Below are positions 22,274-34,068 of a stretch of 64,000 nucleotides of DNA, in pieces. A program made the translations under genes and the position numbers. Origin of the DNA: Lampris incognitus (lineage: Eukaryota; Chordata; Actinopteri; Lampriformes; Lampridae); NCBI RefSeq assembly GCF_029633865.1, contig NC_079212.1, positions 85,986,172 through 86,050,171 on the forward strand. Direction: 5' to 3'. The number at the start of each line of letters is the position of its first letter. Position 1 is the stretch's first letter. The notes beneath the pieces are model-generated. The model saw only the letters and a program-made list of their open reading frames with translations. It had not been told where the DNA came from and made no database searches.

Positions 22274-22690
22274 TTTGTGGGGGCGTCCGGTGGCGTGGTG
22301 GTCTATTTTGTTGAATCCCCGTGTTGCCTCCGGCTTGGTCGGGCGTCCCTACAGACTCAATTGGCCGTGTCTGCGGGTGGGAAGCCGGATGTGGGTATGT
22401 GTCCTGGTTGCTGCACTAGCGCCTTCTCTGGTCGGTTGGGGGGGACTGGGGGAATAGTGTGATCCTCCCACGTGCTACGCCCCCCCTGGTGAAACTCCTC
22501 ACTGTCAGGTGAAAAGAAGCGGCTGGTGACTCCACATGTATGGGAGGAGGCATGTGGTAGTCTGCAGCCCTCCCCGGATCGGCAGAGGGGGTGGAGCAGA
22601 GACCGGGACGGCTCGGAAGAGTGGGGTAACTGGCCGAATACAATTAAGGAGAAAGGGGGGGGAAAATCCCAAAACAAAAAAAAGACATTG
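22274..22690 (+). mobile_element. tRNA-derived SINE, family B (head damaged)
   Basis: The body is complete, from CCTCCGGCTTGGTCGGGCGT through GTGAAAAGAAGCGGCTGG and GGATCGGCAGAGGGGGTGG to an A/G-rich tail. In the tRNA head about 25-30 bases around the anticodon and B-box are missing compared with the 19440 copy, so its Pol III promoter is probably dead. Confidence 0.85.
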
Positions 22691-22699
22691 TGGGCAGGA

Positions 22700-23745
22700 T
22701 TTAGATGAGTGAGAGAGAGAGGAGAGGAGAGAGAGAGATGGGTGAGAGAGATGAGCAAGAGAGAGAGGAGAAGAGAGAGAGAGATGGGTGAGAGAGATGA
22801 GCAAGAGAAAGAGGAGAGGAGAGAGATGAGCAAGAGAGAGATGAGAGGAGAGAGAGAGATGGGTGAGAGAGATGAGCAAGAGAGAGGAGAGGAGAGAGAG
22901 ATGGGTGAGAGAGATGAGTGACAGAGAGATGAGAGGAGAGAGAGAGATGAGAGGAGAGAGAGAGAGGAGAGGAGATAGAGAGATATGAGTGAGAGAGAGA
23001 GGAGAGGAGAGATGGGTGAGAGAGATGAGCAAGAGAGAGAGGAGAGGAGAGAGAGATGGGTGAGAGAGATGAGTGAGAGAGAGATGAGAGGAGAGAGAGA
23101 TGGGTGAGAGAGAGAGATATGAGTGAGAGAGATGAGAGGAGAGGAGAGGAGAGAGAGATGAGAGAGAGAGATGAGAGGAGAGAGAGAGATGAGTGAGAGA
23201 GAGGAGAGGAGAGGAGAGAGAGAGGAGAGGAGAGAGAGATGGGTGTGAGAGAGGAGAGGAGAGAGAGAGATGGGTGAGAGAGATGAGTGACAGAGAGAGA
23301 GAGAGAGGAGAGAGAGATGGGTGAGAGAGAGAGGAGAGGAGAGAGAGAGAGATGGGTGAGAGAGATGAGTGAGAGAGATGAGTGAGAGAGAGATGAGAGG
23401 AGAGGAGAGAGATGGGTGAGAGAGATGAGCAAGAGAGAGAGGAGAGGAGAGAGATGAGTGAGAGAGAGATGAGATGAGAGATGAGAGGAGAGAGAGAGAT
23501 GGGTGAGAGAGAGATGGGTGAGAGAGAGAGGAGAGGACAGAGAGATGGGTGAGAGAGATGAGTGAGAGAGAGAGAGAGATGAGAGGAGAGGAGAGGAGAG
23601 GAGAGAGAGATGAGAGAGATGGGTGAGAGAGATGAGTGAGAGAGAGATGAGAGGAGAGGAGAGGAGAGAGAGAGAGATGGGTGAGAGAGATGAGTGAGAG
23701 AGATATGAGAGGAGAGAGAGAGAGAGATGGGTGAGAGAGAGGAAG
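22700..23745. repeat. GAGA-rich satellite, about 1 kb
   Basis: Purine-only strand made of GAGAGAGATGGGTGAGAGAG, ATGAGCAAGAGAGAGAGG and GAGGAGAGGAGAGAGA words. It follows directly on the SINE tail. Ser/Leu/His-rich minus-strand frames of more than 400 codons are repeat artefacts. Confidence 0.95.
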
Positions 23746-24342
23746 AGCACAAGGCAGGCAGTCTGTCTGGCCTCCTGTGCTCCTCGGAGAGGAGTGATCC
23801 CTGCCTGGGCACAGAGAGTGACATGTGAATAAGGAGCTCCGAGCTCCCTCGCGGCTCCAGCCAGGGGCTCTGTGCTCGTGCGGAAGCTCGAGTGGTGAGC
23901 TTGCTGTGAGCTCGTGTGGTCTGCAGACGCCATCTTGTAGATGCATTAAGGGGCTTTGCATGGGACAGTCAGGGGCAATTCTGTCTCACAACCTCGTTTT
24001 ACTGGAGTCTAGACTGACGAAGTGAACTCAGGGTTTCTCCGGAGCTGTAGGGAGCAGTTGGCAGTATCGTCCTCAGCTGATAGGAGGGTTGTTTGTTTGC
24101 AGCCTTGGAGTGAAACCACATGGGCTTTAGGTGAGCAAAGAGACTAAAGCCCCTGCTGGAAGCTGGCTCTGCTTCACTGCTGCATGAAGGAGCTCGTTAA
24201 TACCGAGCTGACGACACACTCTAGCTGTGTTTCCTCCACTGCTGTGTGTGCGTGAGAGAGAGAGGGGGGGGGGGAGAGGGAGAGAGAGAGAGAGAGAGTG
24301 CAGGTTATTATATGTGATAGGTTGTAGGAGCGGCGAGTGAAT
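23746..24342. other. Intergenic DNA with (GA)n tract
   Basis: Unique-looking sequence with a GAGA/G-run microsatellite at 24254-24300. It has short direct repeats of GAGCTC near 23835-23900. No gene is supported. Confidence 0.5.
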
Positions 24343-24748
24343 GAGTGCACAGTGGCACAGTGGTTAGCGCGGTCGCCTCACAGCAAGCAGGTTCTGGGTT
24401 CGAGTCCCGGGGTAGTCCAACCTTGGGGGTCGTCCCGGGTCGTCCTCTGTGTGGAGTTTGCAGGTCCTCCCCGTGTTTGTGTGGGTTTCTTCCGGGGGCT
24501 CCGGTTTCCCCCCACAGTCCAAAGACATGTAGGTCAGGTGACTCGGCCGTACTAAGTTGTCCCTAGGTGTGTGTGTGTGGTGGGGGGCGGGGCTGTCCAG
24601 GGTGTCTCCCCACCTGCCACCCAATGACTGCTGGGATTACCTGATTACCTGCTACCTGGGATTACCTGCCGCTTACCCCGGTTGGGGTAAGCGGCTTGGA
24701 TAATGGCTTGGATGATGGATGGATGGATGGATGGATGGATGGATGGAA
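24343..24748 (+). mobile_element. tRNA-derived SINE, family A with (GGAT)n tail
   Basis: The head is GGCACAGTGGTTAGCGCGGT with the B-box GGTTCGAGTCC. The body matches the copy at 3808. The 3' end is the ATGGATGGATGG tail at 24712-24746. The region before the tail has a small duplication of GGGATTACCTG. Confidence 0.88.
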
Positions 24749-24817
24749 GGAAGTTCTAGGAGTGAGTCACAATGAGAATTCTCACCATCAGTATATATTA
24801 TGAGAGAGCAGGAGTGG

Positions 24818-24858
24818 CGGTGGGGTTGGGGTTGGGGTTGGGGTTGGGGGCGGGGGGG
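24818..24858 (+). repeat. Short GGGGTT array
   Basis: Four to five GGGGTT words (GGGGTTGGGGTTGGGGTT) then GGGGGCGGGG. It is quadruplex-prone. It is a short microsatellite, not a telomere. Confidence 0.75.
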
Positions 24859-25419
24859 CGGATGATGCATGCTTACATTTTTCATCGCCTTTGTGTGTGT
24901 ATGATTGACGAGCTCGTGGTATGTGTTTGATGTGTGTGCGGCCTGCTGCAGCAGGCAGGAGATTAGCGAGACTGTTTTGGTACAGGTGCATGGGACAGGA
25001 CTGATCTGTTGGTGTTTCGGCGGGGGAGGAATTAATCCCAGAGCTGATCTGCTTCCCTCTGTGTGGAGGTCTCAGTGAAAATGAGCTCTCACTCACACAA
25101 AGACTTGTCCTGAAGAGCAGCGTCAACACAGCAGTACTCCCTGAAAACAGCGCCCCTCTCTGTCCAGTGCTGTGGTGGCAGCAGGAAAGTCTCGTGTTCT
25201 CGCCCCTCCTCTTCTGGTCCACTCTGCAGCCTCCATCCACAGCCAAATCCTTGTCAACTTAAAATTTAAAGCAGGATATTCAAACAATGACTGCTGTTCG
25301 AAACCTTTACCGCCCTCCCCGGTAGCGGGTCAGGAGCTGTGTAACGGGACTAGGTTTGTTAATGTGTGGAACAGGAGCTACGCACAGTATTATCTTCAGC
25401 ACTGTTTTAGTTGCACTCC
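24859..25419. other. Intergenic DNA, nothing recognised
   Basis: No frame, RNA or repeat that I can support. Confidence 0.45.
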
Positions 25420-26828
25420 ACATACCTGTGGAGGCAGGGAGGTGTATAGGAGAGATGGCAGTGGGGTTTTTAACTAGATTGTTTAACACAATCTTGGAAA
25501 GCGAGAGGATGCCTGAGGGGTGGAGAAGAAGCATACTGGTACCGATTTGTAAAAACAAAGGTGATGTGCAGAACTGCAGCAACTACAGAGGTATAAAGTT
25601 GATCAGCACAGCAGGAAGATATGGGAAAGAGTAATAGAAGCTAGGTTAAGAGGAGAGGTGATGATCAGCAGCAGCAGTATGGTTTCATGCCAGGAAAGAG
25701 CACCACAGATGAGATGTTTGCTTTGAGAATGTTGGAGAAGTATAGAGGAGGCCAGAGGAAGTTATCTGTCTTTATGGATTTGGAGAAAGCATACGACAGC
25801 GTGCCGAGAGAGGAGGTGTGGTATTGTATGAGGGAGTCGGGAGTTGCAGAGAAGTATGTAGGAGTGGTGCAGGATATGTATGAGGGTGGTGTGACAGTGG
25901 TGAGGTGTGTAGTTGGAATGACAGATGGGTTCAAGGTGGAGGTGGGACTGCATCAAGGATCGGCTCTGAGCCCTTTCTTGTTTGCAACGCTGATGGACAG
26001 GTTGACGGATGAGATCAGGCAGGAGTGTCCGTGGACGATGATGTTCGCAGATAACATTGTGATTTATAGTGAGAGTAGGGTGCAGGTGGAGGGGAGCCTG
26101 GAGAGGTGGAGGTATGCACTGGAGAGAAGAGGAATGAAAGTCGGTAGGAGCAAGACGGAATACCTATGCGTGAATGAAAGGGAGGACAGTGGGACGGTGA
26201 GGATGCAAGGAGTGGCGGTAACGAAGGCGTATGAGTTTAACTACTTGGGGTCAACTGTCCAAAGTAACGGGGAGTGCAGAAGAGAGGTGAAGAAGAGAGT
26301 GCAGGCAGGGTGGAGTGGGTGGAGAAGAGTGTCAGGAGTGATGTGTGACAGAAGGGTACCAGCAAGACTTAAAGGGAAGGTTTACAAGATGGTAGTGAGA
26401 CCAGCTATGTTGTATGGTTTGGAGACAGTGGCACTGATTAAAAGACAGGACGTGGAGCTGGAGGTGGCAGAGGTGAAGATGATAAGATTTTCATTGGGAG
26501 TGATGAAGAAGGACAGGATTAGGAACGAGTATATTAGAGGGACAGCTCAGGTTGGACGGTTTGGAGACAAAGCAAGAGAGGCAAGATTGAGATGGTTTGG
26601 ACATGTGTGGAGGAGAGATGCTGGGTATATTGGGAGAAGGATGCTGAATATGGAGCCGCCAGGGAAGAGGAGAAGAGGAAGGCCAAAGAGGAGGTTTATG
26701 GATGTGGTGAGGGAGGACATGCAGGTGGCTGGTGTGACAGAGGAAGATGCAGAGGACAAGAAGAGATGGAAACGGATGATCCGCTGTGGCGCCCCCTGGC
26801 GGGGGCAGCTGAAAGGAAAAGAAGATGA
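25420..26828 (+). pseudogene. RTE-clade LINE, 5'-truncated and mutated
   Basis: Recognisable RTE reverse transcriptase starts near 25428 and runs through a NYRGIKLIS-like motif (near 25585), then VFMDLEKAYDSVPREEVW (near 25768) and LHQGSALSPFLFA (near 25948). The catalytic box at 26044 reads FADN where active enzymes have FADD. At least two frameshifts lie at 25590-25680; after them one frame stays open from 25687 past the element. The 3' end (GATCCGCTGTGGCGCCCCCT ... GAAAGGAAAAGAAGATGA) is typical of fish RTE elements. The endonuclease and N-terminal RT parts are absent, and the copy is inactive. Confidence 0.88.
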
Positions 26829-28005
26829 GTTCATTAGTTGTTGGTGTAAAACAGCCTTACTCAAACAAAGAGGCATTTTGTGGTTCTGTAAAGAATATAG
26901 GCTACATCCTCCGGGCACTGAGACAGATCATTCTCACACAGGGCCATGCATGTTTAACTTGTGTTTACATCAGCACAGCGGAGAGGAAGTTCAGTGTGAC
27001 CCTACTGGACTGGTGCTGTTAAGTCTACAAATAAATAAACAAATTTTTCCAAATGTTTCTTCTTAATTTGGCCACTAATTTTCAACAACTTCATTAAATC
27101 AAGCACAACCTTTGTCATGCTTCGTACTGAGATGCGGAATTATGCTAACAGCTAGTCTACATCTTGTATTTATGAAAACCCACAAACAGAAGCTGATCTA
27201 CTTGCAGTCTGAATGATGTATTTATGTTTACATAGCGACGAGCCCCAGTCAGGAGCTCATGGTTGCTATGGTTGCCACGGTTCATCAGCATCAACACCGC
27301 AAAGGTAGCCTGGGTCCTGGTTCTCCTCCCCTGGGTGTGCAACTTTCTGGGATGTGCCGACCCTGTTTGACACAACTGAGAGCCTTGGATTTCAGTAACA
27401 AAGCTTTTATTTCAACTTCCTGTCTGTGAGGTTTTCATTTCCTCTGACAATACACGTGGCTTCACACAGCAGCTGCTGGCCATGGAGACGCGTGCACTGC
27501 CCACACAGATTAGCTTTTGGAGCTGTTTTGCTGTTGTTCAGTCAGTCAATCAGTCAATCAATCTGCATCTTTATAGCGCCCTTCCAGCTGCAACAGCCAC
27601 TCCCAGCGCTTACTTGGAGCAAACAGGAAGTCTCGAGCCAGCAATGAAATGGGGTGGGTTATGTTTTTAACAAGCTAATTGCTGCGCCTCTTATCTATTT
27701 CTTATTTGATAACAAAGTTGCAAGAATTTCCTGTAAGCTTTTTTTACGTCATCCTCTGGCCCAGCTTAAATGTTTTTAGAGATCCTTTTACCGTCAACTC
27801 GTATTAAACTCTGTTCTTACCATGTGAGCGTGCAGGTGCGTCCGGGATAATACCGACCCAGTATAGAGAAGCCTAGACGGCATACATATGGCCAGGGCTT
27901 TGTTTTGTTTTGTTTTCTGTTTTTTTGCGAACACCTGTAGCAAATTAAATCGAGCAAAATCTTGGGACGAAACTGACCAATGGACGCCTCCGCCGCCTAC
28001 GACTG
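26829..28005. other. Intergenic DNA without recognised gene
   Basis: AT-rich unique sequence. A short CAGTCAATCAATCAATC run is at 27541-27562. The open frame of the RTE fragment continues to 27066 by chance and has no domain there. Confidence 0.5.
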
Positions 28006-28137
28006 GACGTAACGTAGTGGACGTAATGGACGTAATGGATGCTTCCGCCGTCCACGTAATGGACGTAATGGGCGTAATGGACGCCTCCGCCGTCCACGTA
28101 ATGGGCGTAATGGACGTAATGGACGCCTCCGCCGTCA
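28006..28137. repeat. Nested 9-bp repeat (GTAATGGAC)
   Basis: GTAATGGAC or GTAATGGGC words group into larger units of 33-42 bases separated by GCCTCCGCCGTCCAC. Confidence 0.85.
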
Positions 28138-28219
28138 CGGAATGGGCTACGGATGTGATGAGTTTACTTAGAGTTCCATCACTGCGCGCTATAACATATA
28201 CGGCCTATGTTATGGGTTT

Positions 28220-28499
28220 ATAACATATATGGCCTATGTTATGGGTTTATAACCCCCTTGAAAGACGGCCATGACTGGTTGAGCGTGAATACTGTCGTCA
28301 CACAGAAGACTCCGCCTCTAAACCCAACCGGGACCCACGCTGCCTGCCCTTCCGACGCCGACGGCTAACGTTAGCTAGCTCCTCCGTCGCGTCTGTATGA
28401 CGTCAGTATTTGTACTCAACCATTAATATTCGTCCGTCTGGACGAATATTAATGAGCTCTTTCAAGGGGTTAGAAACCTATAACACGGCCTATGTTATA
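28220..28499. mobile_element. Small foldback element (MITE candidate)
   Basis: The left arm (28220-28264, ending GGGTTTATAACCCCCTTGAA) and the reverse complement of the right arm (28459-28499) align over about 40 bases. The interior is about 195 bases and non-coding. Next to the right arm is a perfect 15-bp hairpin at 28421-28454. The left arm has a 29-bp tandem duplication (28191-28250). The right tip passes straight into a 22-bp tandem array. Confidence 0.6.
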
Positions 28500-28797
28500 C
28501 CTGCTCACCACTCACGTTATACCTGCTCACTGCACACACGTTATACCTGCTCACCGCTCACGTTATACCTGCTCACCGCACACGTTATACCTGCTCACCG
28601 CTCACGTTATACCTGCTCACCGCACACGTTATACCTGATCACCGCACACGTTATACCTGCTCACCGCTCACGTTATACCTGCTCACCGCTCACGTTATAC
28701 CTGATCACCGCACACGTTATACCTGCTCACCGCTCACGTTATACCTGCGCACCGCACACGTTATACCTGCTCACCGCTCACGTTATACCTGCTCACA
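28494..28797. repeat. 22-bp minisatellite, about 14 copies
   Basis: The unit is GTTATACCTGCTCACCGCTC plus AC, alternating with a CGCACAC form. It starts inside the outer end of the foldback element (TATGTTATACC). Confidence 0.92.
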
Positions 28798-29190
28798 TCC
28801 AAAGGAGTTGAATCAAGTGCAACTGGACTTGGTATATATCCGTGAAGACGTGTCCGCCTCTCATCCAAGAGGCTTCCTCAGTTCGTGCCTTCCTGACTAG
28901 ACCAAGCTAGTCTGACTGGCTGCTGATGAGACTCAGGATTTATCCTCCAGGAGTCGTTGTCAGAGATATTGATATGAGTGGCTCTTTGTGTACCGATGTT
29001 TGGCCGCGCCCGTCGCCATCGGAGCTGTTGATTTGCATTTGTTTAGCAGCGACGGCCGTCGCCGGAACGTCCTCGGCGTTATCGGTATCGCCACTGGTTT
29101 GACTGACATGCCTCTGGAGAGTCACGTGGACGTAGGACCCTCGGCAGGGGTGCAGGGCTGCACCACCGTAGGGCACACAGCACTGATGCT
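28798..29190 (-). mobile_element. Penelope-like element terminal fragment
   Basis: The stretch around CATCCAAAGGAGTTGAATCA and CGCCTCTCATCCAAGAGGCT is of the kind found in terminal repeats of fish Penelope-like retroelements. No reverse transcriptase or GIY-YIG coding is seen, so it is only an end piece. The right limit is uncertain. Confidence 0.5.
28845..28881 (-). ncRNA. Hammerhead-ribozyme-like core (probably decayed)
   Basis: On the minus strand the order is CTGAGGA, a 6-bp stem GCCTCT/AGAGGC with a TGGATG loop, then GGACAC. A hammerhead needs CUGANGA, stem II, then GAAA. Here the third element reads GGAC, so activity is unlikely. Such motifs are known in Penelope-like element ends, which supports the assignment of the host fragment. 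Confidence 0.45.
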
Positions 29191-29545
29191 GCGGAAACGG
29201 AAGGCAAACGGTTCAGAAGCGGAGGAATGCGTCTTGTTTGTGTGCTGACTAGGATCTACTGAGCCTGTTGGCGGCAGACCGGCTGCAGTGTTTCTGGGCT
29301 TGGGCCAGCGGTGCTGCTCATGTCTCCACCGTCTGCTGGTTCTGATTTGGTGCACAGCCGCAGACGTTCTACGCTGGAGCGCCTGCATGCAGCTGTAGGA
29401 GGAGGCTTCTCCGCTGGGTGAGGAGCAGCCCTGCTGCGGTCTCCCAGCACAGCCCTGCTTCACTGTCGTGGAGCTGCTGCTGCTGTCAGTGGAGGACTGT
29501 GGGGTGAGGAGCCGGGGGCAGGACACCTGTTTTATATGTGGGGGC
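29191..29545. other. Intergenic DNA, nothing recognised
   Basis: GC-rich unique sequence just before the CA/CT tract. No motif in any frame supports a gene. Confidence 0.45.
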
Positions 29546-29583
<38 letters not shown>

Positions 29584-29743
29584 CACACACACACACACTC
29601 ACACTCACTCACACACACCACACACACACACACTCATACACACACACACACTCGCAAACACACACACACAAACACACTCACACACCACACACACACTCAC
29701 ACACACTCACCTCTCTCTCTCACACACACACACACACACTCAC

Positions 29744-29776
<33 letters not shown>

Positions 29777-29778
29777 TC

Positions 29779-29820
<42 letters not shown>

Positions 29821-29837
29821 TACACACACACTCATTC

Positions 29838-29879
<42 letters not shown>

Positions 29880-29899
29880 TACACACACACTCATTCACC

Positions 29900-29932
<33 letters not shown>

Positions 29933-29988
29933 TACACACACACACTCACCTCTCTCTCTCTCACACACACATACACACACACTCATTC

Positions 29989-30028
<40 letters not shown>

Positions 30029-30051
30029 AACACACACACACACTCATTCAC

Positions 30052-30096
<45 letters not shown>

Positions 30097-30102
30097 TCAT
30101 TC

Positions 30103-30187
<85 letters not shown>

Positions 30188-30204
30188 TCACCTCTCTCTC
30201 TCTC
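29546..30204. repeat. (CA)n/(CT)n compound microsatellite, left of LINE copy A
   Basis: Alternating CACACA and CTCTCT blocks with CTCATTCACCTCTCTC spacers. It abuts the 3' end of LINE copy A at 30205. The same kind of tract lies between the two LINE copies and after the second. Confidence 0.97.
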
Positions 30205-30398
30205 AATTCAATTCAATTCAATTCAATATGTGCTTTATTGGCATGACATACATTTGTGTACATATTGCCAAAGCATGTAAAACAACAACACAATACAACA
30301 ATGATTATAATAATAACAAAAACAACAATGATTATAATAATAACAGCAACAACAACAATGATTATGATATTAAATAACAATAGTAGCAATAGGTGCCG

Positions 30399-33300
30399 TC
30401 ATCCACTATCTCTCAGGTTGTGGCAAGATAATATAAATCTTGCTGCAATGTTCGCCGCTGGCCCCCCTCCCAGGACCACCCGCAGCTTACCTGCGTCGTC
30501 CATTTCCTGGTACTCTGGAATCACATGTTCCAGTTCCTTGACAAAAGCCCGGCGCTGTTTTTCAAATCTGTCACATTTAAGGAGAAAGTGCACCTCTGTC
30601 TCCACCTCATCTGTCATGCACTGACCACATGATCGTTGCTCTTTTGGCAACCACGTCTTTTTGTGTCTCCCCTTTTCAATGGCGAGACTGTGGTCACTGA
30701 GCCTGTATTTGGTGAGGATCTGTCGCTGCTTCCTGTCTCTGACAGTTAAGAGGTATTCTTCCAAATCATAGTTTGTTTTTAGGGCCCGATAGACTTCTAG
30801 TTTGTTTTGAGTTTTGATTTCAGCGTTCCAATGTTTCAGATAATTGTTCTTGCTTTGTTTTATAGCCTGATTTATCGTAAACTTTGTTTGGGATGCAGTG
30901 CTGGCCTGAGGTTGGTTGGTCTTAGTATTTGTTACAGGGTTAGTGAGTCTCAGAGCCAGCTGCTTCAGGGGACTCTTTTTGGGGTTCAGTTCTTGGGTTT
31001 TCCGAGCTTTAAAGTGCAATGTATTTGTTGGGCTTGTATTTAAGTGCATCCAGAAATTTAGAGATCTTTTTTGTACATTTATTAATAATGGAAACCGGCC
31101 TAATTCTGCCCTACATGCGTTGTTTGGTGTTTTCCTTTGTATTTTCAGAATCATTCTACAGAATTCAGCATGTAGGGTTTCTGCTGGATGCTTGTCCCAT
31201 CTAGTGTGGCTGGAAAGACTGAGTGGACCCCATACCTCACTTCCATATAGTGCAATGGGCAGAATTACACTATCAAACAGTTTGCACCAGATGGAGATTG
31301 GTATATCAATGTTAAAGTATTTATTTTTAATTGAATATAGAGCTCTGCGAGCTTTTTGTTTTAGGTTATTCACTGCCCTACTGAAACTCCCTGATGCTGT
31401 AATAATTAGACCCAGGTAAGTATACTGCATCGTATGCTCTAAGGTGATGCTACCTAGAGTCAACTGGTATCTATTTTCCTGACATCTGGGCTTCTTCTGG
31501 AAGATCATTACTTTTGTCTTTTTTGGATTTATTGCCAGGGCCCAGTGCTGGCAATAGTCCTCAAGCAGGTCTAGTAGTTGTTGCAGCCCAGCTGCGGTTG
31601 GTGACAATAAAACTAGATCATCTGCATAAAGCAAAAATTTCACTTCCATGTCATACAGGGGGAGACCTGGGGCTGCAGACTGTTCCAGCTGCACCGCCAG
31701 TTCATTAATATATATATTAAACAGTGTCGGGCTAAGTCCACAGCCCTGTCTCACCCCTCTATTCTGAGTGAAGAACTCAGTGTGTTTGTCTCCAATCTTA
31801 ACTGCACATTTGTTGTCCGAATACATTGACTTTATTATGTCATACACTTTACCCCCTACACCACTTTGTAAAAGTTTATAGTATAGTCCTTCATGCCAAA
31901 TAGAGTCGAAAGCTTTTTTGAAGTCAATAAAACAAGCAAATATTTTTCCATTTTTGGTTTGATTCACATTTTAATTTATGAGGGTGTGTAGGGTGTAAAT
32001 ATGGTCTGTAGTCCGGTGATTTGGGAGGAAGCCAATTTGACCTTTGCTCAGGACATTGTGTTCGTTAAGGAGGGTTAGAATTCGATTGTTCAAAATGCTA
32101 TTAAACACCTTCCCCAGACTACTGCTCACACAAATGCCTCTGAAATTATTAGGATCCAATTTATCTCCATTTTTATGAATAGGAGTTATAAGCCCTTTGC
32201 TCCAGATGTCAGGAGAAAATCCCGAACTTAGAACAATGTTGAACAATTTGAGTACTGCCCTTTGCAGCTCAGGTGTGCTGTTTTTAAGCATCTCGCTTCT
32301 GATGCTGTCAAGGCCACAAGCTTTATTGGGTTTTAAGGATTTGAGCTTCTGTGCTAATTCTTCTTGTGTTATTGGAAAATCCAGTGGGTTTTGGTTGTCT
32401 TTTATAGTGCATTCGAGCAACCGTAATTTTTGTTTGATCAGATTGTAATTGGAATTTGAGTGTTCTTGTTGGATTTCCGAATAGATATGTTCAAAATGAC
32501 TTTTCCAAATTTCTCCATTTTGGATAGGCAGGTCTTGTGGTTTTGTAGAGCTCAAATTATTCCACATTTCCCAGAATTGGTTTTGATTCAGGGGATGTTC
32601 TCTTTCCTGTAGGGTTCTATCTACATGGCTTTGTTTTTTCATTCTTAATGTGTGTTTATATAGTTTTAATGTTTCGCTATATTTCTTTCTTATATCCATA
32701 TCTTCCACGCAGTTCTTTTCTTATATTTTTACAATCGTTGTCAAACCATTTTTCATTTTCAGATTGTTTCTTTTTTCTGTTGTGGGTCCTTGGTAGAACC
32801 ATGTTTGCTGCCGTCTGAAAGATACAATTGATTTCATTGACAGCTTTGTTGGTATTGTCCTTATTAGTTTCAAACGGTTTGTTAATGAAGTTAGTAATCA
32901 TATTAAGTAATTTGGATGAATTCAGGATATTGATACATTTTTCTGCACTGTCTGGAGCCCATCTGTAGGTCTTATTAATTTTGAACAGCTTGCTGGGCTC
33001 CTCTATAGGCATTTGAGTCAGGTTAATAGTTTTGAAGAAAATCATAATTTGGTTATGGTCAGAAAGAGGAGTTTGTTGTCTGACAGTGAATGCGTTGAAG
33101 GAGGTGGGGTCCATGTCAGTTATTGCATAGGCAACTACACTAGCTCCAAGACCTGAACAACATGTGAACCTTCCCAAAGAGTCTCCTCTGATCCTACCAT
33201 TAAGCGTGTACAGGCCAGAGGCGCGACAGAGGTGCACTAGCTCCTTACCAGCCTTGTTCACAGTACAGTCGAGGGAGCTCCTTTTAATGAGGGTTGGTGA

Positions 33301-33853
33301 GAGGTACAGGGAATGTACCAAACACATGTCTGTTACCCTGAGGGTCAATGGTATCACTCATTGAACCTGTTCTTGCGTTAAAATCTGCGCACAGCAGCAC
33401 ATTTCCCTGGGCCTGGAAAAGGCTTACCTCTTCATGGAGATTACTCAGGAAATCCTCATCATAATATGGGGATTCAATTGGGGGAGAATATAGAGCACAG
33501 ATATAGATATCTTTGTTTGATATGCCAATTTTATTGCTGAGTTTTAGCCAGCAGTGGGATGTTCCAATTTTAATTTTTGAAATGTGGTTGGTTAAACATC
33601 CTCTGTACCAAATCAAAATACCTCCGGAGTCTCGTCCACGATGTACTGAGTTAAGTTTATTTGATGGAATAATTATTTCTTTGTAACATGAGGGACAGTG
33701 GGTGGTTATGTCTTCACGACACCAGGTTTCAGTTAATATGACTATGTTGACATTTTCGATGTTTTTTAAGAAGTCAGGGTCTCTACTCTTCATCCCAAAG
33801 GAAGATGAGAAGAGACTCTGGATGTTCCAACAAGAGACAGAAAAAGAACGCAT
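30399..33853 (-). pseudogene. LINE copy A ORF2 (endonuclease + reverse transcriptase), broken
   Basis: Compared with copy B there are three lesions. A 2-base deletion near 33320 shifts the frame after the endonuclease motif DFNARTG. About 30 bases around 32703 are replaced by 2 bases (net loss about 29, frameshift). A GAA to TAA stop sits at 31971-31973. Downstream of the stop the RT core is still open, with YADD and the terminal CCHC. In the endonuclease, CGDFNAR of copy B is CADFNAR here. Confidence 0.92.
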
Positions 33854-34068
33854 GAAAAGAAAATATACAATGAGTCTCTTTTGTGAGACAGAGAATTATC
33901 AAGTTACAGTGGAAGAAGACATATATGAAATATTATGATAACACTTACCAAATACCTCACTATCGATATTGTGGGCATTATTATACACAACCAGAGCCAA
34001 ATCAACACTCAGGATTCCCCCGTGTAAGTGGTTACCCCATTAAGATCTGATGGCACGTAGAGGTTGTC

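Noticed and set aside
21958-22462. Arg/Val- and Gly/Ser-rich frames
   Set aside because: Products of the 6-base telomere-like repeat.
22357-23961. Ser/Leu/His-rich frames of over 400 codons on the minus strand
   Set aside because: GAGA satellite plus antisense SINE; no domain.
29468-30377. Thr/His/Ser/Leu-rich plus-strand frames
   Set aside because: CA/CT microsatellite.
33702-33938. Small plus-strand frames across both LINE copies (e.g. 40610-41125, 41659-42246)
   Set aside because: They are antisense shadows of LINE ORF1/ORF2.
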